From Plazaster borealis (taxonomy: Eukaryota; Echinodermata; Asteroidea; Forcipulatida; Labidiasteridae): a DNA stretch of 64,000 nt. This document shows, one piece after another, positions 24,094 to 36,100 of the stretch. A model generated the notes under the pieces. It was not told where the DNA came from. It did not search any database and worked only from the letters and a program-made list of their open reading frames with translations. A program made the position numbers and the translations under genes. The stretch covers positions 12,228,773 to 12,292,772 of the forward strand of contig CM037467.1 of NCBI GenBank assembly GCA_021014325.1, written 5' to 3'. Within the stretch, counting starts at the first letter, position 1. Each line of letters starts with the position of its first letter.

Positions 24094-25064
24094 TTAAAGG
24101 CACCTGGAAATAGTTTTTTTTTTAAATTTTTTATAGAAGAGTATATGTATATTAACAATATTAACAATATAACAATTTTTTGAGTAATTGTTTGTCACGA
24201 TTTATATGTTTAAAAAAATGATAAAGTTGTTTCAGGGTGACTCCGCCCATCCCTTTTTGTGACGTCAATCGAGGCAGACTTCGCCGCGATCGAACATCGA
24301 CCCCCCTCGAACTTGCCTGCATTTACGTGCAAGTAGTGAGCTTGTACGTTTCGTTTGGTTATCCCAAAAAAGGGATTTTTTATGCATTTTTCCGGCAATG
24401 CCGACCAGGTGTATTGCTGCTGTATGCAGCAAAACGACTAAAGATGGGGTCAGTTAGCATTTGTTTCCTGCAGATCCCAAATATAGGCAGTTACGGGCAT
24501 CGAAAGTCAGGCTAACGAGGGCAAAGTGGTCCGCTCCGACATCGTTTTCAGCGCTGCAGCGAACATGTTTCTGGTGTTCGGATCGACTTGAGCTGTATGC
24601 CGCGCCGCGGCGCGCCGATCCGTTGTCATCACGGGGCCGCTAAAATACCTCGTATTATCCGTGTTCTCGTTATGACCGTGCTCGTATCTTCCGTTTTTTA
24701 AGACATAGAAACGCGCCTGGGACAGTTCGGGACCGGTGAAAAACCTCGTATAAACGTCGACTGTACACAGCTGTCCTAAGATTACATTGGTTGACGTCCG
24801 AATACGAAAACGCATCATACTGATCAGGTACCCAGACGTAATGTACAGGGCCAGACTACACATTTTCTCTTCCAATATCCCGCGCCTCGATTGACGTCAC
24901 GAACAGCGCCATGTAAACGGGGGCCTATTTTTAAATTTGTAATTAAAAAAACCCCACAATTTTTAAACCTTAGTTAATTGTTTATTCACATTCCACCCAC
25001 AACAATGTATATATTAAGGACAAAAGCTTTATTTTGACAAAATACCACTGCCAGGTGCCTTTAA
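24094..25064 (+). mobile_element. 971-bp TTAA element with THAP relic (Kolobok-like)
   Basis: TTAAAGGCACCTGG is at the left and CCAGGTGCCTTTAA at the right: perfect 14-base inverse ends including TTAA. A 15-base subterminal repeat TGACGTCAATCGAGG (24260-24274) is exactly inverted at 24885-24899. The inside holds a broken THAP zinc-finger reading. TTAA duplications are known for piggyBac and Kolobok superfamilies, and THAP domains for P, Kolobok and ISL2EU transposases. The combination points to Kolobok, which is inference. The family C MITEs share the TTAAAGGCAC terminus, so this may be a relative of their source. No catalytic domain remains. Confidence 0.75.
24398..24608 (+). pseudogene. Broken THAP-type DNA-binding domain
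   Basis: Reading from the ATG at 24398 gives MPTRCIAAVCSKTTKDGVS, then a stop (TAG at 24455-24457). It continues in frame as HLFPADP, VRLTRAKWSAP and TSFSA. A change of one frame then gives CSEH at 24555-24566. This matches the THAP layout: a Cys pair near the start, an H.FP motif, a basic stretch with a conserved Trp and Pro, then the final C-x2-H. All four expected zinc ligands are present, but split by one stop and one frameshift, so no protein can be made. The residues after CSEH do not match anything I can name. A 122-residue frame on the opposite strand (24507-24875) is its antisense shadow. The domain probably belonged to the transposase of the surrounding element. Confidence 0.65.
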
Positions 25065-25797
25065 TGTAGCACTTTATACTTTATACGGGCTTGCAAGATG
25101 CTGCGGCACTCAGCAGCCACTGCTGTTGAAATTAATACAAAAATACCGACACCAAATCACCAACTGAAACACTTTGATTTGAGAGTAGAAATGATCAATA
25201 TATATATATATTTTTTTCGGACATAAATAGTAGAAGATTTAGAAAGGAAACAGTTTAGTTAACTGTACATTTACCAAAATCCAGTAAAAATTATCATAAG
25301 TAAATATCAATTAGTATAATTCGAGTAACGAAAGAAAGAGTCAGTACTTTAAAAAAAAGGACCCTTTTACGGCCTAAAGCAAAAAAACACAATAATTGTC
25401 GAATTAGAGTAAAGAAGAACAACAATTCCAACCAAAAAATCAAATTAATTGTACACAATCTGCCAGTCCTTACATTATACGTTTATTCTATCACAGAACT
25501 TTGACTTTCTTTGCTACATCCACACATGTGTGGCCTGCTTGCAATAAAGTGTTAACTACTTCATACACAGGGCAGGCATTGTCTGTTAATCAAATTTAAG
25601 GTTCTAGATATTATTACTAGTGACCGGTCACATTCATCATTCCCCCCCCAGCTTTTGATGTCGCTCTCTTTCGCAGATGAGCGAGAAAATGCGAATGGAA
25701 TGCCCGTAACAAGCACTTCTAATTCATGTTACATCTTGACACATCAACATTGAAGTGCCTTAACAATTTTTGTTTCCCCAAATAGTACACTCTTCAA

Positions 25798-26185
25798 AAA
25801 CTAGGGTGTTAAATTGATTCTCTTTGTATGTTTATGTGACAACACCGACATGGTGTTAATTTCACCAACGATATACACTGCAAAAACTTGGGTGTTAAAA
25901 TTGACACCATGGGTGTTGTCAAATTAGAGAGAATCAAAGTTCACTCCGAAGGGTGTTAAAATAACACTAATTTCTGCCAAAAAAATTACATTGGTGTTAG
26001 TTTAACACCCTATAATGTTAATTTTGAATCTCTCTTCGGTATCTATATGTGACAACACCCATGGTGTCAATTTTAACACCCCAGTTTTGGCAGTGAAGTA
26101 ATGGGCATAATTAACACCGTTTCAGTGCTGTCACATAAAGATACCCAAGAGAATCAGTTTAACATCCCGGGTTTTTTTTGCAGTG
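25798..26185 (+). mobile_element. Family B MITE, split by a family A copy
   Basis: The left half runs from CACTCTTCAAAAACTAGGGT to CACCAACGATATA (25875). The right half resumes at about 26096 with ATGGGCATAATTAACACCG and ends TTTTTTTTGCAGTG. Together they match the intact B copy at 6253-6425. Confidence 0.75.
25876..26095. mobile_element. Family A MITE, copy 4, nested in family B
   Basis: It runs from CACTGCAAAAACTTGGGTGT to CACCCCAGTTTTGGCAGTG. The arm block around TATAGATACC seen in other copies is missing on the left, so it is slightly short. The flanks are TA on the left and AA on the right, so the target duplication is not clear. Confidence 0.85.
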
Positions 26186-27354
26186 AAGATTTTTACCCCA
26201 GTGTGACAAGTCGGCTGTTATAATCCAAGTGTTGTTATTTTAATCAACATCACAAAATCTTGAAAAAAGGGAAACAAATCCAACAGGCAAAACTGAAAGT
26301 TATTAACTGAAGATATTTGACATTAATCTCCAAAGAGCTTGCTTTTACAATATCAGTGAACATGTAACAATAAGCTATGTTTCTAACAAATAGATTAAGA
26401 ACAAATCTCCTCAGGCCCCACCATCGTCTGTAAAAAAACCGAAAAAACCCACCTCATTTTCTAGGGATTCAAAGAATTAAAAAAGAGCAATCTCAGCATC
26501 GTCATTGATATAAACAGCGAATGTCACTACAACTCCATTATGTTTGTGTGTGTATATAGAAGCATCACAGATCGCCTCGGTTTAGCGCAAGGAAGGAGAT
26601 TGCGAGTGGTCTCACGAAGGTAAGTAAATCCCGCGAGAAAAGAAATTCAACACTCTTAAGACAATAATAATGTCTTACCACCCCCCCCACCCCAAACCAA
26701 TGGCGGATAATTCCATCACGCCAAAAGTGTGCTCAATCGATTCGCAACACGAGATAAATATTACTACCATTGAATGGAAATTTCTTTTTAATACATGTTC
26801 TTGGGGTGGTGGGCGGGTAGTTCCTCACGTGAGACAAAATTATTCCTATGAACACTTTTTTTTTCATCAGCGAAGAGACCTATATAAAATTACAAGAGTT
26901 ACGTGGAACTGTTTAGTGCAGCTGCAATTATCATGTAAGGAATGTATAGCTTGCAGCGGAGCTGCTAAGTGATTCGAACACGTTGACTTAGGGTTATGTT
27001 CGGTTTACATTAGTTTGTTTTGAGATTGGTCGAGGAGGGTTTATACTTCGTCCCAGTCGTGTTTAGTTTGAATGTGGATTTAGGGTTAAGTCGGCATTGA
27101 TTCCGACCTCGAGCTTGTTGGCTGAAGATACCTGATTTAGAAATGGAGCATTTATTACTATATCGGGTTCCCTGCATACATTGGCAACGTTCACTTGGTT
27201 TCATAATAAAGGATTCAGACTAATATTCGTCCAAGCCTCGGTTTGACCATGGAAAGGGAAAAAGACTCCACAACAAGTTGGTTGCACCGCGGTGAAAGTC
27301 CATTATGCGTCAAGAGCAATGGAAAGTCACGCATGCGTCTAATAAGAGTCATGT
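26186..27354. other. No gene recognised
   Basis: Contains a candidate promoter and first exon at 26553-26625. A 100-residue plus frame (26670-26972) and a 64-residue minus frame (27010-27204) show no known domain. Confidence 0.35.
26553..26625 (+). promoter_or_regulatory. Candidate TATA promoter with a short first exon
   Basis: TATATA at 26553-26558 is followed, about 60 bases later, by CACGAAG and the donor GTAAGT (26620-26625). An exon of roughly 26583-26619 would be GC-richer than its surroundings and has no ATG. The arrangement parallels the one at 246-326. Speculative without transcript data. Confidence 0.3.
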
Positions 27355-27880
27355 TACGACGACACCAACGACGTCTACAGCAACGACGACGACACCAACG
27401 ACTCACGTTACGAAGACAACGCCAATCGACGAAGACGACAGACGACAACGTCAAACTAGACAACCCACGCGACTTAGGCTGCAGGACTTGCAATCACAAG
27501 GTTGTGGGTTCGAATCCTACCAAGCTATAACCGCTGATTTCACAATGACTATTGTCGTCTAGTTACTGAAGCACAATTTCTTGATTTGTGCAATTCATAA
27601 TCCTAGACGTTAAACCAATTTTTGTATGAGAGAGATTGACTGTTGCCATCTTGGTGTTTATATCCCCCTTGTGGGAGTTTGCCGAGTTCCCTTGACAGGT
27701 AGATGATCTTAACAAACAAACGACGATTACCACACAACGACTATACGCCAAACGACAATCACAACGACCATGACACCTTCAACGAAACGACGACTACAGC
27801 AACGGTGACACCACGACGACGACGCCAACGATGATTACAACGACGACGACCTCAACGCCGATTAAAACGGTGACGACACC
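27355..27880. repeat. ACG/ACA-rich degenerate array, interrupted by a SINE
   Basis: Units such as ACGACGACACCAACGA fill about 27355-27470 and resume at about 27720-27870. Between them is SINE-like sequence. The basic/threonine-rich frames at 27243-27562 are translations of this repeat. Confidence 0.65.
27473..27719 (+). mobile_element. tRNA-derived SINE fragment (second family)
   Basis: GGCTGCAGGACTTGCAATCA and TTGTGGGTTCGAATCCTACC resemble the anticodon and T arms of a tRNA, with a perfect B box GGTTCGAATCC at 27507-27517. The A-box half has been lost into the ACG repeat. A body follows (GACTATTGTCGTCTAG, TCCCCCTTGTGGGAGTTTGC). It differs from the Leu-headed SINEs. Confidence 0.5.
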
Positions 27881-28577
27881 TATGGCGGTTTGAAACACGA
27901 AGAGTATTGAAAACGACACGGACAGTCACGGACAGTCGTTCTAAACGCGGGAGTTCAGAGTCGAAGGCCGTTGATCAAGATGGTTAAAATGTCTCTCTCC
28001 AAGCGAAGCGCCTCTGCCAATTCCCAGCGATGAAAACTCCATTACAACCATAACAGACGTTTGCCATCTGATTGATGGCACCTAGTTTAAAACCAGAAAT
28101 AAATATATCCTTGCCTTTTGGAATTGATGTTGACTTGTTCTGACGTGCTTAATATCTGTGTTGATTGGTTGTTTACTATTTAGGAATGCAACATAGCGTA
28201 CAAGGTTTAGCTAATAATGACTGGCAGGGGACACTGTTTTTAATCTTCTTCTGATGTCGGACCAGACGGTCATGAATTCACTGATGGCATTTCCAAACTG
28301 CCAATCTTATTTTTATGTTTATTTTCGTTTCTACTTGAACTTACTAGTAGTTTAGATTGTATTTTAGTACGGTGTCTGAGCAGAGTGTGTCAACACGCAC
28401 GTGCACACGCACGTCGATGTCACATCTCCCATGTTTTCATAAACCTCAGACGAACTTTTCAAAGTTTGGTTTGATAATCTTCTAATAACATACCTATTTA
28501 ATTAGGGGTTTTAATTTCTGGATGACAACCGTGCTTGGTGAGCAGATGGTGTTTGTATCAGTCGAATTTGTTTATAT

Positions 28578-29415
28578 TTGTTCAGATGTACGAACGGTTA
28601 TTCCATTCAATTCTTAGAATCTGCGAATACCAGACGATACCATACATTAGGCAGGAACTTAGCTCAACACGGGAAGAACTTTTTTTGGTTTCTTTGGAGG
28701 AGTTAAAGGTATCGTACACGTTTGGTAATGACTCAAAACAAATATTAGCATAAAAACTTACTTGGTAACAAGCAACGGAGAGTTGTTGATAGTATAAAAC
28801 ATTGTGAGAAACGACTCCCTCTGAAGTAACGTAGTTTTTGAGAAAGAGGTAATTTCTCACTAAAATAATAACAACTTCTTGCAAGAAGTTTTTATTTCTA
28901 TCTAAAAGCACACAAATTTGTACAACAAGGGTGTTTTTTCTTTCATCATTTTCTTGCAGCTTCGATGACCAATTGCGCCCAAATTTTCACAGGCTTGTTA
29001 TTTTAAGCATATGTTGGGATTAACACTGGTCTTTGAGAATTTCCAAACGTGTTCAGTGCCTTTAAACACATGTTCTAGTTTTCACTCGTCTTCAATTTTT
29101 TTCTGGGTATTTGGTAACCAAAGAATTTGTCAGGTCTTTTTCATGTACTGGAAATTAATGTTAATTTACTGATGTAAAGCAAAACAAAAATCAAATGTGT
29201 TTATTTCATGTTCAGATGTACGAATGATTATGCCATTCCGTTTAAGAATCTGCGAATATAAAACGATACCATACGGGTTTTGTTGAGAGGAGTAAATCAC
29301 ATGTTAGTTTTTCAATTTTTCTTCTATTTCTTCTGGTTGTTATAACCAAAGAATTAGTCAGGTCTTTTTCGTGTGATAACAATTAATGTTAATTCACTGA
29401 TGTAATGCACAAAAT
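28578..29415 (+). repeat. Old direct duplication, one copy split by a MITE
   Basis: TTCAGATGTACGAA, AGAATCTGCGAATA and ACGATACCATAC occur at 28581-28650 and again at 29211-29273. GTCAGGTCTTTTTC, TTAATGTTAATT and CACTGATGTAA-like blocks occur at 29129-29178 and 29357-29405. Copy 1 contains family C copy 4; copy 2 does not. Confidence 0.75.
28703..29065 (-). mobile_element. Family C TTAA MITE, copy 4
   Basis: From TTAAAGGTATCGTACACG to GTGTTCAGTGCCTTTAA, with centre CAACTTCTTGCAAGAAG. The empty site in the neighbouring duplicate (GAGGAGTAAATCACATG, 29286-29302) shows that everything between the two TTAA copies was added. Confidence 0.92.
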
Positions 29416-30502
29416 AGTTAATGTCCTGACTTTTCGACCCCACACTGATGCATGGAATACGGTTGGATGTTGACAGACACCGTTCAACCTCTCGACTGAT
29501 CAGAGAACAAAGGGCTTTTATAATTGCCTCTATTTTTAGAACAACAATGTGAACATTAGTTCATAGGGCCAAGACAGACATGACACAAATGGATCAAGAG
29601 TGTTTGGGGGCGTCGAGGGATTTTCTGAAACACTGACTGTTTTCTGATAAATAATTGAAGGACTGAAGACGACCCACGCCCTCCCCGAGGGATAGGAATC
29701 ATCTCCGGAATAATGAGAAGTAAAAATCGCTGAGGATTTCGATGAAACTCAAAAGAGGTCGCCTTTGGCGGATGCTTTATTTAGACACTTTATACCCACG
29801 GACTCTGTGGTTAGGAGGTTGTCTTGGGCAATGATTCTAAGGGGGTAAAATAATAAGAATGTCGATGGCTCGGGTTTGATCATACTGCGTCTAGCTCCCA
29901 ATGTGCAGTCGCAATCATTGATACTAATCCTCATGATATGGAATAAGAGAACCAGACTATTGCCCCCTTCAAGACTCGCTTTCGTTATATCTATATTACA
30001 TCGATATTCACTAAAATGCAGAATGCCTGACTGTATAGACAAGTAGGTCACATTTCACATTGTCTTCGATAATGTACAAAGTCGAGATACCTTTAAAGCT
30101 CTCAATCATCAAAATGCCAACTCGAGGTTTTGAAGCAAAACAAATATCTGTGCTGGCTATTGCGCAGAAGGTCTACAAATGCTTATTTTTTGCCTCGGTT
30201 TGATCATGGTGTGTATCTTGTATTGACCCCTTGCATTTGACGTCAGACTCTCAAACAGCGCCCTCACTGAGGCAAAATGAGACAGCTCATTTGACGACAG
30301 CTGTTCTTGGTGCGTGAAAAAAACAACGTGTGCGTGACCTCAACGTACCAGTAACGTTACACGTTATGCAATGGGCAGCCTCGCTACCATGGGAGCGCCG
30401 TATCGATACCTCTCGTCACTAACCCCTGGGAGGGAAACACTGAAAATCACTGATTGGCTTACCAAAAGCGACTGCTTTGCATGCACGACAGTTAAATTTA
30501 TT
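29416..30502. other. No gene recognised
   Basis: A 100-residue minus frame at 29749-30051 has no recognisable domain. GC rises at 30340-30450 without an identifiable exon. Confidence 0.35.
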
Positions 30503-30537
30503 CGAGCGCTTGTAGGGCGCTTGTCGGGCGCTTAGTA
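30503..30537. repeat. Three-fold GCGCTT short repeat
   Basis: GCGCTTGTAGG, GCGCTTGTCGG and GCGCTTAGT follow each other with a period of about 11 bases. Confidence 0.6.
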
Positions 30538-30907
30538 CGCAGGTTGTAAAAATGCACGTTTCGACGCAACACATTGCAAATGAATCATGTTTTTATGTGG
30601 TCGCCCTTTACTGCATACAGTTAGATGTATCACAAGATCGAAAAAGAATGAGAGGGGGCCAGTTGCTCTATGACTTGATGCGTCCTTTGAGAGCGCGTTT
30701 TGCGTAGTCACTTACACAGAATGGATCAACCACAGGACTAATAAAACTATCCAATATATTTGGATATTAATTCAAAGTCACACTTCCAGGGGTTATGATC
30801 GAGCAAGGCATCCCGGGAAAGAAAGAAAAAGGGTGCGACGAGATCGTACACCACTGGGAACGAGGTTGGCAAGGGGGGGGGTCTATCAACATTAAATAAA
30901 ATGGCAT

Positions 30908-30976
30908 ATGCACGGCGCGTGCACGGCGCGTAAACGCTGCGTTAACGGCGCGTGTACGGCGCGTGCATGGCGTGTA
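30908..30976. repeat. GC-rich CACGGCGCGTG array
   Basis: Five to six worn copies of CGGCGCGTG, 9-12 bases apart, in otherwise AT-rich DNA. Each unit is CpG-dense and partly palindromic. The minus frame at 30767-31006 translates it. Confidence 0.65.
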
Positions 30977-32996
30977 CATTATGTTTGTAGACAAAATGTA
31001 TGGCACATTATGTGTTTATTTCAGTAGATATGGAGCATCTGTAGATATGGAGCATCTGTAAATATTTGCCTTTGGTTCTCATCGATTTTTTTGGAAATTT
31101 TATTGAGCTAATGACAAATTCCCATCATTGTGATGAAAATCACTTCAAGAAATTGGAACGCATATCACTCCAAATCTAATGCATTTTTACAATTCTTTAG
31201 AACCAGGCGGAAAGAATTGGTGAAAGGCAGTATTTTGATTTGTACGGGCATGTTTTTGAGCGAAATCAAAGGTCGACTTTGGAAGGAATCGAAGAAATAT
31301 CACACAAAGAACTCGGAGAAGAAAAAAAAGCAATCCTATTTATTAAAAAGAATATCATTGTAGTGTATTGTGATTGCGACCGATGGCCGTGATATTAGCG
31401 AGGAGGACGGGGTATAAGTTTGCCCGTGAACGCGGGTGTCCGAAGCCCTACGGGCTAGACACGGCATCCGGCGTTTTGTTACAGTCGATATCTTTTGAGT
31501 TGGCGATGACATGTTAGCATAAACCACTGGGGCAATAACCGTATTGGTAACATGGAACTGTTTCAGTGAAGGCGTATTGGTGAACAAGAAACAAAATCAG
31601 CATATTGCAACTTGACACGAACGAGAAAGCTGAGCTACAGACGCGCACACTGCATGACATTGATGATCCATATTATTAATACACTACGCCATGTTGTTCG
31701 GCGCCCTCGTACTAGCGACCCCAATTGCTACATTTTTATATCAACAAAAAGGGCACAGACTTTTTGTTGCGTTACAGCCTCATTTAGGTAACACTACTGA
31801 TTAGAATGAAAACAAAAGACAAACTTGACACACTCTTATAACGTCTGTTAACTTTTAAACCAACTCATTAAAGCGCATATTCATACTTGGTGACGCATGA
31901 CATTGCCCACTTGATGACGTAATATGAAGTTTTATTTGTCATACACTCTACTGATATTTTATTAGGCACCAATTGTCGTCAGGCGATTTTCAAAACAAGG
32001 CCTAACCTAGGCTCTGACTTGGAGTAAGGCGTATGCAAATACCAGTATCAATGATGTGCAACATGGGTGCAACATGCACCGAGCTTAAGCCTGAGCTAAA
32101 CTCGTGGTTTGGCTTAAAATGTGTACAATCCAAAGATATGAGACAAGTGAGTAAAAGTTTTTTCTAATTTGATCAGCGGATTATGTTTACGACCTTTGAG
32201 TTATGAGCTATAATTGCACGACGTCTTTAAGAATTCCTTGGTTTGTGAAACGAGATAGATAGTATACGTGATAATTATGATGTACAACACCGAATACAAC
32301 TAATGCTAATGTTCAAAACATTTAAAACGCACGTGCCTTTTACGATCATCAGCAACAACTGTTCTCGAGTCACTCTAAAAATAAACATTTTATGTAACAA
32401 ATCAGACGTCATTATAATAAGACTTTAAATCTAATCTGGATGAAAACCCTCGACGCAATCCTCAGGGTAATTATCACCTAATGATTGTTTTTAAGAAAAC
32501 AAAATCCAAGCCATTTGTGCTCCCCCCTAAACTGATAACGCTTGAACTTTTTTGTCCCTGGCGGATCTTCCAAAATCTCATCAAAACCCAATAGCCCATT
32601 CGCTAGAGATCTGCATTGCATCCTAATTGATTGTTTCACTGCTAAATTGGCAGCTAATATCCCCTACAGTGATGCAGAAATCAAACCTAATATAACAGAG
32701 TATATTTTAAAGGATACCCGAATTTTTTTCCCCCAGGGTTTGCAAGATTTTGAGATTACTAATTCGGGGCGACTGTATTCTAAGATGACGGCTTTCATAT
32801 ACAGGTCATCTGTTAGCTGCGAATGGGGTCGAATCCGCTGGGCAAGTCCCTGGGTTGTGCTGACGTGAGAAGCTATAACCCTAGCCGGGGAAACTGTCAT
32901 CAGTTGGATTACGGTGCGGTTTCACCTCGTGCCGCCTAATTTCGTCTAGTAAATTAGACCGCACGGGGACCGGAGGTCGCCGACCCGAAAATTCTG
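30977..32996. other. No gene recognised
   Basis: A 108-residue plus frame (32542-32868) begins at a TTG, not an ATG, and has no familiar domain. A small exact repeat of TATGGAGCATCTGTA lies at about 31029-31058. Confidence 0.35.
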
Positions 32997-33156
32997 CCGT
33001 CGATTTCACCAAACTCTTCCTAACATAGGATTAATCCTAGGCAATGCTAAGAGATAGGACTAGTCTTAAGTTAGGACCAGTACTTAAGACGAGTCCTATC
33101 TCTTAGCATTGCCTAGGATTAATCCTAAGTTAGGAAGAGTTTGGTGAAATCAACGG
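32997..33156. mobile_element. Family D palindromic MITE, copy 2
   Basis: The ends CCGTCGATTTCACCAAACTC and GAGTTTGGTGAAATCAACGG are inverted. TAGCATTGCCTAGGATTAAT is matched inversely by ATTAATCCTAGGCAATGCTA nearer the start. CTG flanks both sides, which fits a 3-bp CWG target duplication with copy 1. Confidence 0.85.
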
Positions 33157-36100
33157 CTGGACAATCATCCGACGAGTTGAACGGAACAAGGGTATACACA
33201 AAACAAAAAGGAGAAAATTGACACAAAGTAAAAAGAAATGAAGAAAGCGGGAAGCACATGTCTTGATTAATGGAGTTGTCAAGATCACCTGACTCGTCAA
33301 TTTTGTTTTATCTATAATTACACGGTTTCGTTTATTGATATCCCTTGTAGACGATATCGACGTTGCATGTAAAAAGCTCAAAATAAATCACCCTAAAATC
33401 TATAAACCTTTCAGTTTAATAAAACGTAGCCATAAACAATCTATTAATCAACTTTGTAGCAATTTCGCATGCAGTGATATTGTAATAAATGTATCGCCAG
33501 CAAAAGGAAGGAAAACTAAAATACGTGAACTTCCATTTAAAAATGAAAACACACTTGTAACTTTTTTTCTGAAGACAACCAGATGGATTAAAAAGTTACA
33601 AATCCCCACCCCCCCCCAAAAAAAACAATTGTGTACTGCTTTTCTCTAAACCATTTACAGATCACTTAGATAACCGTTTGCAGCCATTAATACATTGATA
33701 AATAATTTTATGTTATTTGTATCATTATTTTTGTTTGTTTGTAAAACTGTCAAAGTTGATGAAACAGCATTTGAATACACACCCATTCACCATTTATCAG
33801 TTTAATTGCCACACTCTTTATAGAGATGGCCTTTAATGTTCACGAATCACTGACAAGCATAAACCGTTTTCAGGAAATTATTTCGTCGGAAGTGCCCCCG
33901 TTGATTAGAAATTAATAAAAGTATGTCAAATGAATATCCAAAGATCGCCCGCAGGCGACTTTTGGAAAATGTCCGTGGTGTCCGTTTGAATGCTGCCCTC
34001 AATACGGCCAGAGAGATGCGGTTGATACCCGCTGTCACCTCGCTAAACGTGGATGGATTACACGTTCTTGTTGAAAACATCATACAGTTTTTTTTTAAAT
34101 GTTTACTCAACAAGTATACATTGTATTCAATTGAAACCTATAGTTGATTTTCATCTTTCTTGATAATTCTGCCTATAAATCAGCACTACGTTGACAACAA
34201 CCAAGCAATGATACCTTTTAAGTGCTCTAGTTTGTTTCATTCATGTTAAAGCATTAGTCTGCTGCGTGATGTAACCCAATGTTGCCAAAATTGTCCGAGA
34301 GACAATTGCTCTATGTTTAAACTACGATTCTGTGGGTTGAGTGGGACTTTCCCTTTAAGATTTCAAATTATGACGTTGATCTTTACTCCTTGATGAACAG
34401 TTGTATGCGAAAAAACGCCATGGCGCCACTAGGGGAATGGAACTGGCTTATCGCTCCATCTTCGTTAGTCCCCAATGTCTTGACGAATATCTGGAACCAT
34501 TCATAGAATTATGAGTTAAAGACGGCCAGGCAAAAAGAAGACCTTTTCTATAATTGTTGGATAGCTAGTGATTACAACATAGGACATACAGCCCAAGGGT
34601 TGTTTTGGAGTATTATGGTCCTTCATAAAACCTTTTAAGAAATCTAAAATATGAATGGAAAACAACAGATTTGATAGAAGTTAGAGTAGAAACGTCAATG
34701 TATACGGTTGGTAATAAAACAAAAATTAAGAAACTAAGGAAGTAGAAAACAAATATATTAGAAAGATGTTCAATCCTCAAGAAAAAAAACAAATCATCAG
34801 TATTTATACTGTCAAAGTTGAGGAAACGACTTTTATATAAAAAAAACCCCGAAGTGAACGTGCACAAAGTCCCTTTTCTATCTCATTTTTTGTTTTGTTT
34901 TGTTTTTGGTTTTGTTTCTCTGGGGTTTTTTCGGGGGGGGATGGTTTGGTTTTTTAATGTTTTATTATAGTTTCTCTCTTTTTTGCTGTTGTCCTTTTTG
35001 TTAATTAAAACGACACTACGTGACTTAGTTTGTGACACGAGAACAGAAAGTTGTGTAGGAAGTAACCAGACTTATGTGTAAATCTCTTTTTTGGAGGAGT
35101 GTTGGCTCTGAAAAGATCTGTTGCTGTTATGTCCTCTTCAAACATTACTTACTTTCCATTAACGCGGCTCCACACTGCATAAACATTGTTTTAATTCTTA
35201 TTAGATTTCCAAGAACCACAAATTAACTATCAAACAAAATTACTGCAAAAACGCTACTTTAATCCATTAGGTTCTCGAAACGCTTCTCGCAGCTGCCAAT
35301 GTCTCTCAGTTTATTTCGGCTTTAAGAAACCAACTATTAAGTAGAATTTACAATAAGTGTTTTTTTTTCCCGCCAAGACCGTGAAAATGTGCCGTTGACC
35401 ATTGTTTTTCACGTTTATTATGGAGGGAGATAATGTTAAAGGGCATAGGGGGAAAAGATCGCTGGGAAAACCCCGGGGTAAGTTCAGCGCACGCAGACGG
35501 GAAGACAGCAATAATAAAAGGAATATATTCACTAGAAACGAGTTTTCAACCTCCGGGGCTTACCAATAATTCTCGACACCGTCGCTGACTACTAGAATCT
35601 TCACTCCTCTGCCAAATTGTTTGAAAAACAAAAGTCACGGTGTGGTTCTCTCAAGGCTGCTTTGTAGTAATGCTACAAAGTCTCTCAGCCACCCCCCCCC
35701 CTTCGACTTGGAAATGCGAGTAGGGGGATCTAACAACGTCTAACACAAAAAGAGTTGGAATGGTAACTTACCGGAGAATACTGAAACGATAAGAGGTCGG
35801 GGATGGTGGGAAAACTCTAACAACGACCCTCGGGGGGAAGTGGCGAGAAGCTCGGAGCTGAAAAGACAATTTGTGAGTTGTAATCCGTATCGGTGTTGAA
35901 GTTGAAGTGAAACATAATGAGCACGTAAATAGGTGTATATATGGCAGGTTTTTAAGTGCAATTTTCGAGACAAAATAACTTGGTTGTTGTTTCATCGTGA
36001 TGGTGTGGGTGGACGTGGGATTTTTGGGGAGATGGTTAAGGAGGAGGGGCGGAGCAGGAATTGGGGAGGGGTGTAGTGAAGAACAGATAGGCCTATGCAA

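Larger units (their letters stand above)
23975..25130 (-). mobile_element. SINE 3' part, copy 4, split by a TTAA element
   Basis: TCTTATATAGCGCACGTATC, AGGCGCTT and TATGAGACCA at 24000-24093 match SINE copy 3 (11440-11557). The match resumes after 25064 with TGTAGCACTTTATA and GCTTGCAAGATGCTGCGGC, the equivalents of ATAGCACCATGTAATG and ACAAGGTGCTGTGGCGC near 11705-11750. The tRNA head is missing. The interruption is the 971-bp element at 24094-25064. Confidence 0.7.

Noticed and set aside
24507..24875. 122-residue minus-strand frame inside the TTAA element
   Set aside because: It is antisense to the THAP-like reading and has no domain of its own.
33335..33649. 104-residue plus-strand frame
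   Set aside because: Lysine- and isoleucine-rich as expected in AT-rich DNA, ending in a C/A run; no domain.
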